In this document: one piece after another, positions 19,849 to 27,538 of the stretch
How the letters are laid out: each line of letters opens with the position of its first letter
How positions within the stretch are numbered: the stretch's first letter is position 1
Assembly (NCBI GenBank): GCA_016462625.1
Contig: JAEMSV010000006.1
Coordinates: 7,256 to 71,255, forward strand
DNA: 64,000 nt
Reading direction: 5' to 3'
Source of the DNA: Solirubrobacteraceae bacterium
GTDB lineage: Bacteria; Actinomycetota; Thermoleophilia; Solirubrobacterales; Solirubrobacteraceae
Translations under genes and position numbers: made by a program
Notes under the pieces: model-generated
The model's input: the letters and a program-made list of their open reading frames with translations, nothing else
Databases searched by the model: none
What the model was told of the DNA's origin: nothing

Positions 19849-20805
19849 GTGAAACGCTCCGCCCACCACCACCCCCTGATCGAGCTCCTGCGCACCCGTC
19901 TGCGCACGGCCAGCCGACCCGGCGAACGCACCGACGGCGCCCGGATCGCGGTGGCCATCGAGGGCGGCGGGATGCGCGGCGCGATCACTGCCGGAATGGC
20001 GATGGAGCTCGAGCGCCTCGGACTCCGTGACGCCGTCGACGACGTCTACGGCGCGTCAGCCGGGACGCTGAACGGCGCGTGGTTCGTCTCGGGCGCGGCC
20101 CAGGCCGGGCTGCCCGGCTGGAGCGACCCCGCCCTGCGGACCGCGACCGTCCGCCGGAGCAACCTCCTGCGCGGCCGGCCCGTCGTCGACGGCCGGTATC
20201 TGACCGACGTCGTCTACGAGCAGTTCACCCCGATGCCGTTCGCCGACGTGATCGCCAGCCCGGTCCGCCTGCACCCCATCGCGACCGACGCCCGGACCGG
20301 CGAGGCGACCGACCTGGCGGAGTTCGTTCGCGATCCGCCGTCGCTGAAGCTCGCGCTGCGGGCGAGCACCGCCCTGCCGCTGCTGTCGGGCCCACCGGTC
20401 GAGCTCGCGGGGCGGCGCTGGTTCGACGCCGGGCTCGCCGAGGCCATCCCGTTCCGCACCGCGATCGCCCAGGGCGCGACCCACGTGCTGGTCCTGCGAT
20501 CGCGCCGGGCCGACGAGCTCGACACCGCCGAGAGCTCCCGCACCGTCGCGCTGGTCTCGCGCTACCTGTCCCGCCACAGCGCGGCGCTGGCGCAGGCCTT
20601 CCGCGAGCGGGCGGGCCGGCTCGTCGCCGACGACGCCGAGCTCGACCGGCTCGCGGAGTCACCGGCGGGTGAACCCGGGGTCCTCTCGGTCCGGCCGGCC
20701 GCCGGCACGCCGTCGATCGGCCGGCTGGAACGCGATCACGAGCGGGTGCTGGCCGGGCTGCGGGCCGGTGGGGACGCTGTGGCTGCCGCGTTCGCCCCGG
20801 CCTGA
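19849..20805 (+). CDS. Patatin-like phospholipase
   Basis: 318 residues. The oxyanion-hole motif EGGGMRG (38-44), nucleophile motif GASAG (Ser70) and the later catalytic-dyad segment WFDAGLAEAIPF identify a bacterial patatin acyl hydrolase. The N-terminus SAHHHPLIELLRTR resembles that of actinobacterial patatins. GTG 19849 is the only good start candidate that retains it. The product probably hydrolyses membrane lipids or acyl esters in the cytoplasm. It is divergent from the permease operon and convergent with the baeRF gene. Confidence 0.82.
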   Translation: MKRSAHHHPLIELLRTRLRTASRPGERTDGARIAVAIEGGGMRGAITAGMAMELERLGLRDAVDDVYGASAGTLNGAWFVSGAAQAGLPGWSDPALRTATVRRSNLLRGRPVVDGRYLTDVVYEQFTPMPFADVIASPVRLHPIATDARTGEATDLAEFVRDPPSLKLALRASTALPLLSGPPVELAGRRWFDAGLAEAIPFRTAIAQGATHVLVLRSRRADELDTAESSRTVALVSRYLSRHSAALAQAFRERAGRLVADDAELDRLAESPAGEPGVLSVRPAAGTPSIGRLERDHERVLAGLRAGGDAVAAAFAPA

Positions 20806-20806
20806 C

Positions 20807-20830
20807 GTCGGGCTCCGGCCGCGAGCCGAC
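20807..20830. terminator. Possible bidirectional terminator between patatin and baeRF genes
   Basis: GTCGGGCTC pairs with GAGCCGAC (one bulged G) around a 7-base loop, lying between two convergent genes. There is no T tract. Confidence 0.35.
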
Positions 20831-20838
20831 CCGGCCCC

Positions 20839-21918
20839 TCAGAGGGCGTACCGCAGGATCGCGCTCGCGGGTCCGCCCTCCGGGATGTCATCGGCGCGAA
20901 CGGCCAGCACGCGACCGCCGGCCAGCAGCACGCGGCGGACGATCTCGTCCACGACGCCGTAGTTGATGGCGTCGTCGACCTCGTCGAACGTCACCTCACC
21001 CGCCTCGTCGATCAGGCCGGGGATCGCCTCGTCGATGTCCACGATCACGGTGTCCACCGCCCCGAGCGTCGCCAGCCGCGCGATGTCGGTGACCTCGGTC
21101 GCCGTGCGGCCCTGAGAGCGCCGCTCGTCGAAGAGCGTGGCGAGCTCCTGGAGCTGGTCGGCGTAGACGTCATCGAGGATCGCCCGGGCCGCGTCGGCGA
21201 GCTCGGCGTCGGACGTTCCCTCCGGGTTCCCGTGCTCACGCTCGTCGACCAGGTGGGGGTAGGTGTTCGCCGAGCGGAACAGGCCCGCCATCGGCTGGGC
21301 CGCGGCGAGGATCAGCGGCAGCTCGGAGCCCTTCAGCACGCCGCGCAACGCGGCGTCGACCTTGCGGGCGTACGCGCCCTCCCGGGCCCGGTGGACCTTG
21401 TTGCCCCCGGCCGACCACGCGTCCTTCGGCATCCCCTCGACGGGAACTTCCTCGGGCGGACCGGACGGACCGATCTCCAGCAGGCGGCTGCCGCCCTGCG
21501 CGAGCGCGAGCACCCACGCGGCCTGCGGGAACGTCACGGCGCGCAGGAGTGGCTTGACGTGGAAGCGGTCGGACACCTCGACCATCGGCGTCAGGTGGTT
21601 GGGCAGGCGATGCGTCGCGAAGCGATCCGGCGTCGCGAACACCGCGAGGCTGTCGGCCTGGTCAGCCCAGAAGTCGTCGTCCTCGTCGGCGAGGTGGCGC
21701 AGCTGCTGCTCGATCCCGTCGATGTCTTCCTCATCCGCGCCGGCGGCGCGGAGCTGCTCGACGGCTTCGTCGGTCAGGCCGCGTAGGACCAGCCGGTCCT
21801 GCTGCGTCTCCTGCGTGACACGGTGCGTCGGCAGGTAGATCGACACGCAGAGCGGGGACGTCGCCGTCAGCAGGCGATGTAGCTCGGCGCGCGTGGGAAT
21901 GTCGGTATGGAGGGCCAC
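20839..21918 (-). CDS. Bacterial archaeo-eukaryotic release-factor-like protein (baeRF)
   Basis: 359 residues. The start LHRLLTATSPLCVSIYLPTHRV followed by QQDRLVLRGL is characteristic of the baeRF family, distant homologues of aRF1/eRF1 and Dom34. The middle has a strand-rich domain and the C-terminus (VLLAGGRVLAVRADDIP) an L7Ae-like end. These proteins are thought to act on ribosomes (peptide release or stalled-ribosome handling), but this is not proven for most. GTG 21918 stands 6 bases after the -10 box TAGCCT (complement of 21925-21930), so it probably has its own leaderless promoter. Confidence 0.75.
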   Translation of the reverse strand: MALHTDIPTRAELHRLLTATSPLCVSIYLPTHRVTQETQQDRLVLRGLTDEAVEQLRAAGADEEDIDGIEQQLRHLADEDDDFWADQADSLAVFATPDRFATHRLPNHLTPMVEVSDRFHVKPLLRAVTFPQAAWVLALAQGGSRLLEIGPSGPPEEVPVEGMPKDAWSAGGNKVHRAREGAYARKVDAALRGVLKGSELPLILAAAQPMAGLFRSANTYPHLVDEREHGNPEGTSDAELADAARAILDDVYADQLQELATLFDERRSQGRTATEVTDIARLATLGAVDTVIVDIDEAIPGLIDEAGEVTFDEVDDAINYGVVDEIVRRVLLAGGRVLAVRADDIPEGGPASAILRYAL

Positions 21919-21924
21919 ACGCGC

Positions 21925-21930
21925 AGGCTA
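21925..21930 (-). promoter_or_regulatory. -10 box TAGCCT of the baeRF gene (leaderless)
   Basis: The minus-strand TAGCCT is followed by 6 bases and the GTG start at 21918. Confidence 0.4.
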
Positions 21931-21969
21931 CGCCCCGCGCGGTGGCCGAGCTCCGGGTGCCCAGCGAAC

Positions 21970-22434
21970 CTACTGGCCCGGAACCCAGAGCCGACCCGAC
22001 GACTGCGCCGGACCGGTACCCGCATCTGCAGGCCCCTGCTGTGGCGGCGCCGCGGGCGGCGGCCCCTCGGACGGCCCCTCGGGAGCCGCCGGCGCCTCGC
22101 CACTGACCATGCGGGCGTAGGCGATCTGCAGCTGCGACAGGGCCTCGTGCAGCTGGCCCGCCTGCTCACCGAGTGCGTCCTCGATGAACGGCAGCAGCGC
22201 GCGCGATGCCTCGATCGACTGCTGAAGCTGCTCGGCGTCGGCCTCGCCCTCCGTGCCGGGGGCGATCCCCGCCTTGCGCACGCCGAGGTTGATCAGGGAC
22301 ACGACGGTCTGGACGATGACGTCCTCGACGCGCACCCGCTTGATCTCTTCCTCGTACGCCGCGCGAAGCTCTTCCTCGGTCGGCGGACGGCCTTCACCGG
22401 GCCCGAAGCCGGGCGGCTGGTCTCCGAAGCTCAT
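21970..22434 (-). CDS. Conserved small protein, DUF1844-like
   Basis: 154 residues. A Pro/Gly-rich N-terminus leads into a helical core LRAAYEEEIKRVRVEDVIVQ TVVSLINLG and a second helix pair with LLPFIEDALGEQAGQL (about 20-110), then a Pro/Ala/Gly-rich low-complexity tail. The core resembles DUF1844 proteins of unknown function. Its ATG overlaps, as ATGA, the downstream gamma-glutamylcysteine-ligase-like gene's stop, showing that it follows that gene in one transcript. Confidence 0.6.
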   Translation of the reverse strand: MSFGDQPPGFGPGEGRPPTEEELRAAYEEEIKRVRVEDVIVQTVVSLINLGVRKAGIAPGTEGEADAEQLQQSIEASRALLPFIEDALGEQAGQLHEALSQLQIAYARMVSGEAPAAPEGPSEGPPPAAPPQQGPADAGTGPAQSSGRLWVPGQ

Positions 22435-23588
22435 GCGGGAACCTCCATCCCGTAGGTGCGTGCGGTCTCCTGCACGACGTCAGCGTAGACGGACCTGAGG
22501 TCGGCGCCGCCCGCGTGGGCGCGCCATTGCCGCTGCGCGCCGTTGCCCCCGGTCTCGGCCGGGTTGGTCAGCTCGATGCCCATCTCGGCCCGGACGGGCG
22601 CGGTCCAGGCCGCCAGGCGCGGGACGATCTCGGCGCTCGGGTACTCCGAGCCCGCGACGAAGTCGAGCATCGAGCCGTCGAGGCCATGCCGGATCGCCCG
22701 CCACATGTTCTCCTCGATCAGGCGGTGCGGCAGGTCGTTCGGCGGCAGCCCGTCGTCCTCGTCCCGCACAGCCTGGGCGACGCAGGCGACGATGAGCTTC
22801 GACAGCGCCTCGGACTCCGCCGCCGTGCTCTGCACGTCGCAGATCCGGACCTCGACGGTGCCGTAGGAGAAGTGCGGGCGCACCGACCACCACACCTGCG
22901 TGTATTCGACGATCGAGCCGGTGCGGATCAGGAGCTCGAGGTAGTCGCGGTAGGCGTCCCAGGAGCCGTAGGCGTCCGGCACGCCGCAGCGCGGGAAGAC
23001 CTTGGTGAAGGTCTCGGTCCGGGTCGTGTGCAGGTTGGAGAAGATCCCGTCGACGTAGACCGAGTTCGCCGAGACCGCAAGCAGCAGCGGCAGGACGGGC
23101 CTCAGCCGGTCGCACACCCGCACCGCGCGGTCCAGGTCCTGCACGCCGACATGGACGTGCAGCGAGAACGTGTTGTTGCGCCGGGCCACGTAGCCCAGGC
23201 CGTCGACGACGCGACGGTAGTGCTCGGTGTCGATGTTCGGCTGCTCGCGGTAGTCGGCCCACGGATGCGTCCCGGTCGCGCCGAGCGCCGCGCCGTGACG
23301 GGCGACGTGCGCGAAGAGCCGGCGGCGCGCATCGCGCTGGCGGGCGATCGCGTCGTGGATGTCGTCGCCGGCGCCGCTGATGATCTCGATCTCCGAGCTG
23401 ATCAGCTCGCCCGTGATCTGGGCGTGCAGCGCCGGGTCCTCGATCTCCGCGGTGTCCCGCAGGTGCTCGAAGCGCGGGGCCATGTCGAGCGTCTGCGGAT
23501 CGAGGACCGCGAACTCCTCCTCGAGCCCGACCGTCCGGTCGCGAGACGCCGCAAACACCTCGACAGCGCGGTCCAGATCGATCGTCAC
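22431..23588 (-). CDS. GCS2-family carboxylate-amine ligase (YbdK type glutamate-cysteine ligase)
   Basis: 385 residues. The N-terminal TVGLEEEFAVLDPQT and the central HVHVGVQDLDRAVRV, RPVLPLLLAVSANS and EVRICDVQ segments are hallmarks of the GCS2/YbdK family, which ligates glutamate to an amine using ATP. Members can make gamma-glutamylcysteine weakly, but the in vivo substrate is often unknown. It lies between rex and the DUF1844-like gene, 10 bases after rex. Confidence 0.85.
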   Translation of the reverse strand: MTIDLDRAVEVFAASRDRTVGLEEEFAVLDPQTLDMAPRFEHLRDTAEIEDPALHAQITGELISSEIEIISGAGDDIHDAIARQRDARRRLFAHVARHGAALGATGTHPWADYREQPNIDTEHYRRVVDGLGYVARRNNTFSLHVHVGVQDLDRAVRVCDRLRPVLPLLLAVSANSVYVDGIFSNLHTTRTETFTKVFPRCGVPDAYGSWDAYRDYLELLIRTGSIVEYTQVWWSVRPHFSYGTVEVRICDVQSTAAESEALSKLIVACVAQAVRDEDDGLPPNDLPHRLIEENMWRAIRHGLDGSMLDFVAGSEYPSAEIVPRLAAWTAPVRAEMGIELTNPAETGGNGAQRQWRAHAGGADLRSVYADVVQETARTYGMEVPA

Positions 23589-23598
23589 CCGGGAGACC

Positions 23599-24267
23599 CT
23601 ACGTCAGGTAGAAGTACAGCGCGTACAGCAGGTCCACGGCGGGCGAGGACGTGTGGACCGTGACCTCCGGCGGCACCTGCAGCAGCGCCTCGGAGTAGTT
23701 GAAGATGATCTTCACGTTGGCTTCGACCAGCAGGTCGGCCAACGGCTGGGCCGCCGCGCCCGGGACGGCCAGGACGCCGACCACGATGTCCTCGTCCGCC
23801 ACGACGTTCTTCAGGTCGTCGGCGGGACGCACGGCCACGTTGCCGACCATCTCGCCGGCCTTCTTCGGGTCGCTGTCGAAGATCGCGACGACCCGGAACC
23901 CGTGGTCGGCGAAGATGTCCGAGGAGGCGATCGCCTTGCCGAGATGGCCGGCGCCGAACAGGGCGATGTTGTGCTGGCCGGCGGTCCGCAGGATCTTGCG
24001 GATCTGCGAGACGAGCGAGTCGACGTTGTAGCCGACGCCCCGCTTGCCGAACTTGCCGAAGCCCGACAGGTCGCGCCGGATCTGCGTCGAGTTGACGTGC
24101 GTGTAGTCGGAGAGCTCCTGGCTGGAGATCGTCTCCTTGCCCATCTTCTTGGCCTGCGTGAGCACCTGCAGGTAGCGCGAAAGACGGGCGGCAACTCCGA
24201 GGGAGAGCCGATCCTGGCCGTTGCTGTCCATCCGTGAGGACTGTGGCATGACGTCGCCGGTGGGCAT
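23599..24267 (-). CDS. rex: Redox-sensing transcriptional repressor Rex
   Basis: 222 residues. The N-terminal winged helix has RLSRYLQVLTQAKKMG, VNSTQIRRDLSGFGKFGKRG and VGYNV, the most conserved stretch of Rex. The NAD(H)-binding Rossmann motif FGAGHLG (104-110) and the C-terminal swapped helix ending LLYALYFYLT follow. Rex senses the NADH/NAD+ ratio and represses fermentation and respiration genes. I see no obvious Rex operator in the window. It follows the glutaredoxin-like gene's neighbourhood in a redox-themed minus-strand run. Confidence 0.93.
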   Translation of the reverse strand: MPTGDVMPQSSRMDSNGQDRLSLGVAARLSRYLQVLTQAKKMGKETISSQELSDYTHVNSTQIRRDLSGFGKFGKRGVGYNVDSLVSQIRKILRTAGQHNIALFGAGHLGKAIASSDIFADHGFRVVAIFDSDPKKAGEMVGNVAVRPADDLKNVVADEDIVVGVLAVPGAAAQPLADLLVEANVKIIFNYSEALLQVPPEVTVHTSSPAVDLLYALYFYLT

Positions 24268-24279
24268 TCCCCACCGACT

Positions 24280-24516
24280 TTACGCCAGCGCGGCTCTGAG
24301 GGCGCTCTCGTCCACGAAGAAGTCGAACAACTCATCGCCATCCAGTGCGATGACGGGGATGCGCTCGAGGTAGCGGCGGTGCAGGTCGTCGTCGGCCTCG
24401 ATGTCCACTTCTTCGATCGAAAACCCCAGCTCGGGGGCCAGTCGGCGCAGTTCGACCAATGCGTCGTCGCACAGGTGGCAGCCCGGCCGGCCGTACACCG
24501 TGAGCGTGGCCGTCAT
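24280..24516 (-). CDS. Glutaredoxin-like thiol protein
   Basis: 78 residues. VYGRPGCHLCDDALVELRR carries the CxxC redox site (Cys-His-Leu-Cys) of the glutaredoxin/DUF836 family, and RIPVIALDGDELF gives the cis-Pro loop. ATG 24516 was chosen since it overlaps the tsaD stop as ATGA. It probably reduces a disulfide or acts as a thiol carrier. It is located between tsaD and rex. Confidence 0.8.
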   Translation of the reverse strand: MTATLTVYGRPGCHLCDDALVELRRLAPELGFSIEEVDIEADDDLHRRYLERIPVIALDGDELFDFFVDESALRAALA

Positions 24517-25505
24517 GCCAGCGCCCGCTCGCCGCTCGCGTAGGCGTCGAGCTCCAGATATCCAGGGAACGGCAGGGCTTCTGCGAACCGGGCGGCACTC
24601 GCGATCATGGCCGCGTTGTCGGTGCACAGTTCCCGCGGCGGGACGTGCAGCGTGGCGCCGAGACGCTCGGCGGCGACCCGCAGCGGGCCGTTGGCGGCGA
24701 CCCCTCCCCCCAACGCGAGGCGGTCGAGGCCCGTCTGCTCGAGCGCCCGCTCACAGCGCTCGACGAGGGCCCGGACGATCGCGTCCTGGTAGCTCGCAGC
24801 GAGATCGGCCGCCTGCCGCGCGGTCTCCTCCTCCCCCAGGTCGCGCGTCGCGTAGAGCAGCGCCGTCTTCAGGCCGCTGAAGGACGTGTCGAGACCCGGG
24901 ACCTGCCTGGCGGTGGGGAACGCGAAGGCCTTCGGATCGCCGTCGGCGGCCAAGCGCTCCAGTGCCGGCCCGCCGGGATAGGGCAGGCCGAGCAGCCGCG
25001 CGCCCTTGTCGAAGGCCTCCCCCGCCGCGTCGTCGAGCGTGCGGCCGAGGACCTCGAAGCCGTCGTGCTCGGTGACCCGGGCGATCAGCGTGTGGCCGCC
25101 GGAGGCCAGCAGGCAGACGAAGGGCGGCTCGAACGGCTCGGGCCCGATGAAGTTCGCCGCGACGTGGCCCTGCAGGTGGTCGACGGGCGCGAGCGGCAGC
25201 TCCCGCGACGCCGCGAGGGCCTTCGCGGTGACGATGCCGACCAGCAGCGCCCCGACGAGGCCCGGACCCTGGGTGACCGCGACGAGGTCGATGCCCGCGA
25301 GGTCGTCGGCGCCCGCCTGGCGCAGCGCATCGTCGACGACCGCGTTGACGAGCTCGAGGTGGTGGCGCGACGCGACCTCGGGCACGACGCCGCCGTAGCG
25401 GTCGTGGATGCCCTGGGAGCTGATCACATTGCTCGCGATCGTGCCGTCGGGCCGCACCACGGCCGCGCACGTGTCGTCGCAGCTCGTCTCCAGTGCGAGG
25501 ATCAC
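24513..25505 (-). CDS. tsaD: tRNA N6-adenosine threonylcarbamoyltransferase TsaD
   Basis: 330 residues. It begins ILALETSCDDTCAAVV, the TsaD signature start. The metal-binding HHLE (in EVASRHHLELV), nucleotide site GASGGHT-like LASGGHT and GGGVAANGPLR motifs follow, then the Asp-Asn-AAM segment CTDNAAMIA. It catalyses transfer of threonylcarbamoyl to A37 of ANN-decoding tRNAs together with TsaB and TsaE. GTG 25505 overlaps the rimI stop (GTGA). Confidence 0.95.
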   Translation of the reverse strand: MILALETSCDDTCAAVVRPDGTIASNVISSQGIHDRYGGVVPEVASRHHLELVNAVVDDALRQAGADDLAGIDLVAVTQGPGLVGALLVGIVTAKALAASRELPLAPVDHLQGHVAANFIGPEPFEPPFVCLLASGGHTLIARVTEHDGFEVLGRTLDDAAGEAFDKGARLLGLPYPGGPALERLAADGDPKAFAFPTARQVPGLDTSFSGLKTALLYATRDLGEEETARQAADLAASYQDAIVRALVERCERALEQTGLDRLALGGGVAANGPLRVAAERLGATLHVPPRELCTDNAAMIASAARFAEALPFPGYLELDAYASGERALA

Positions 25506-26005
25506 GCGGTCGGCTGGACCGGACCGGCAGCCGGCACGTCGTCGAGCCGGCCCTCGAGCGTCGCCGGAGTGCGCCACATGATGAGCGCATCCTCGCCGTT
25601 GTCCTGGTAGTACCGGCGGCGCCGCCCGGCCGAGCGGAACCCGTAACGCTCGTAGAGGTCGATCGCCGGCTGGTTCGAGGGCCGGACCTCCAGCGTGTAC
25701 CGGGCGTCGGCGTCGTCGATGCGGCGCAGCAGCTCGTCGATCAGGCTCGTGGCGACCCGCTGGCGGCGGACGTCGGGATCGACCGCCACGTTCATGATGT
25801 GCCAGACCGTGTCGTACTTCGAGCAGATGAGGTAGCCCACCAGCTTGCCGTCGCGCACCGCGGTCAGGCACACGCCGGACGGCTTGGACAGCTCGAGTAC
25901 GAACATCGCCAGCGACCACGCGGTCGGGAACGCCCGCCGCTCGATCGCGATGACCTGCGGCAGGTCGGAGTACGTCAGGCGGCGCAGCTCCAGGGAGTCG
26001 GTCAC
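25502..26005 (-). CDS. rimI: Ribosomal-protein-alanine N-acetyltransferase RimI
   Basis: 167 residues. It has a GNAT fold: an N-terminal LRRLTYSDLPQVIAIERRAFPTAW, the acetyl-CoA site VDPDVRRQRVATSLIDELLRR, and the RPSNQPAIDLYERYGFR motif typical of RimI. It acetylates N-terminal amino groups, classically of ribosomal protein S18. Its position between tsaB and tsaD, with four-base overlaps at both ends, is the standard bacterial arrangement and supports the assignment. Confidence 0.88.
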   Translation of the reverse strand: MTDSLELRRLTYSDLPQVIAIERRAFPTAWSLAMFVLELSKPSGVCLTAVRDGKLVGYLICSKYDTVWHIMNVAVDPDVRRQRVATSLIDELLRRIDDADARYTLEVRPSNQPAIDLYERYGFRSAGRRRRYYQDNGEDALIMWRTPATLEGRLDDVPAAGPVQPTA

Positions 26006-26688
26006 TGTTGGCGGGCTCGTCGGGTGATCTCGGCGTCGGGGACTCGCAGGTAGTCCGGGACGACCGCGTCGCGTCCGACGTCCGGCGCCCGAGCGGTGAG
26101 ATCACAGACCGCAGCGGCGCTCACGCGATGCGCCGCGTCTTCGGGTGCCGGGACGACCGCGCCGCCCCGTTCCAGCTCCTGCGTGAAGCGTAGCGCGCCA
26201 TCTCCGATCGCCAACCAGGATTTTCCGTCCTCGCGTGCGGCGAGTGCAGGGAGTTCGTCCGGTGTGGCGACCCGGGGGGCGATCACCTCGACCCCGTCGG
26301 CGTACCCCGCGACGAACGCCTCGCCCCGGCGCGCGTCGAAGACCGCGAGCACCGGCCGGCCACCTTCCACACCGGCCGCGAGCGCCGCCAGCGACGACAC
26401 GCCCACCAGCGGGACGTCCAAGCCTTGGGCGAGGGCCCGAGCGCTCGAGATGCCGATCCGCAGCCCCGTGAAGCTCCCCGGGCCGCGGCCCACGCCGATC
26501 CGCTCGACGTCGCTCCACGACCGCCCGACGGCCTCCAGCGCCTCGCGCGCGAGCGGCAGCAGCGCAGCGGTGTGGCGAGGGCGTGCGCGGGGCTCCGGAT
26601 CGTCGCGGCGCTCGATGTGCGTCCCGTCTGCGAGCCGGACGCCGACGACCGTCGCCGCCGTGGCGGTGTCGAAGGCCAGGATGGTCAT
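26002..26688 (-). CDS. tsaB: tRNA threonylcarbamoyladenosine biosynthesis protein TsaB
   Basis: 228 residues. It has an ASKHA-fold start MTILAFDTATAATVVGVR, the GRGPGSFTGLRIGISSARAL motif that identifies TsaB, and VFDARRGEAFVAGY. It dimerises with TsaD as a non-catalytic scaffold. The ATG at 26688 overlaps the tsaE stop (ATGA). The downstream overlap is with rimI. Confidence 0.93.
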   Translation of the reverse strand: MTILAFDTATAATVVGVRLADGTHIERRDDPEPRARPRHTAALLPLAREALEAVGRSWSDVERIGVGRGPGSFTGLRIGISSARALAQGLDVPLVGVSSLAALAAGVEGGRPVLAVFDARRGEAFVAGYADGVEVIAPRVATPDELPALAAREDGKSWLAIGDGALRFTQELERGGAVVPAPEDAAHRVSAAAVCDLTARAPDVGRDAVVPDYLRVPDAEITRRARQQ

Positions 26689-27131
26689 GATCCCGCCCGA
26701 CCGAGCTCCACGGTGACCGTGCGCCGGTCGGCGCCGGCGTGCTCGAGCAGGACGCGCGCGGCGACCCGGCCGTGCTCGGCGGCCCACCCCGCGCCCACCT
26801 CGGGCCATTCGACGAAGGCGATGCGGTCGCCGCCGACCTCGTCCTCGAGCAGCGCCGGGTCCTCGTCGGCGAGGTCCCCCAGCCGGTACAGGTCGAGATG
26901 CGAGTAGTCCCGGCCACCGGCGTGGTAGCGGCGAGCCACGGTGAACGTCGGACTCGTGATCGGCCCGGTGACCCCCATCGCGCGGAGTGCCCCGCGCACG
27001 AAGGTCGACTTCCCCGCCCCCAGGTCGCCGGAGACGAGCACCACGTCACCGGGGGTCAGCTCCGCGGCCAGCTCGGCCGCGAGCGCCGCGGTCTCCTCCG
27101 CGGAGGTCGTCTCAGTGACGTCGCTGCGCAC
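26685..27131 (-). CDS. tsaE: tRNA threonylcarbamoyladenosine biosynthesis ATPase TsaE
   Basis: 148 residues. The P-loop GDLGAGKST (35-43), SPTFTVARRY and HLDLYRLGD motifs are diagnostic of TsaE, which hydrolyses ATP to cycle the TsaB-TsaD complex. GTG 27131 is the best available start; it overlaps the upstream LARTG gene by 20 bases in another frame. It heads the tsaE-tsaB-rimI-tsaD order. Confidence 0.92.
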   Translation of the reverse strand: MRSDVTETTSAEETAALAAELAAELTPGDVVLVSGDLGAGKSTFVRGALRAMGVTGPITSPTFTVARRYHAGGRDYSHLDLYRLGDLADEDPALLEDEVGGDRIAFVEWPEVGAGWAAEHGRVAARVLLEHAGADRRTVTVELGRAGS

Positions 27132-27528
27132 CGCTGCGCAGCCGCAGACCGCCGCCGAGCAGCAGCAGGGAGGCGCCTGCGAGGGCCACGAGCCACGGAT
27201 CGTCGCCCGTGCGCGCCAGGGCGCTGTCCGAGGAGTCCTCGGATGCGCTCTCCGAGTCGCTGGCGCCCGAGGTCGCGGCACCCGTGTCGGCGGTCGCCGG
27301 CTCCTCGGTGGTCGTCGACGACGTGGGCGGCGTGTCCGACAGGCCTTCGCCCGTGGTGGACGTCGGCGTGTTCTGCGCGTCCTGCGCCGTCGTCTCCGGG
27401 AACGGGTCCTTGTACTGATCGTCGCCCGCGCCCTGCGCGAACGCCGGCGCCGGAATCACGAGCGCGCAGGCGGCCACGGCCGGCAGAAGACGGCGGAGCG
27501 TGGCGGGTGCGAGATCGATTCGGGGCAT
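27112..27528 (-). CDS. LARTG surface protein with sortase-type anchor
   Basis: 138 residues. It has a signal peptide (1-31, ending PAPAFAQ), a mature stretch rich in Thr, Ser, Asp and Glu, then LARTG (104-108), a membrane helix (about 111-129) and a basic tail RSGAQRRH. LAxTG is the preferred motif of class E sortases in high-GC actinobacteria, as described for Streptomyces. The mature part is low-complexity and probably extended. ATG 27528 was chosen for the intact signal peptide. It precedes and overlaps tsaE. Confidence 0.7.
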   Translation of the reverse strand: MPRIDLAPATLRRLLPAVAACALVIPAPAFAQGAGDDQYKDPFPETTAQDAQNTPTSTTGEGLSDTPPTSSTTTEEPATADTGAATSGASDSESASEDSSDSALARTGDDPWLVALAGASLLLLGGGLRLRSGAQRRH

Positions 27529-27538
27529 GTCAGTCGTA

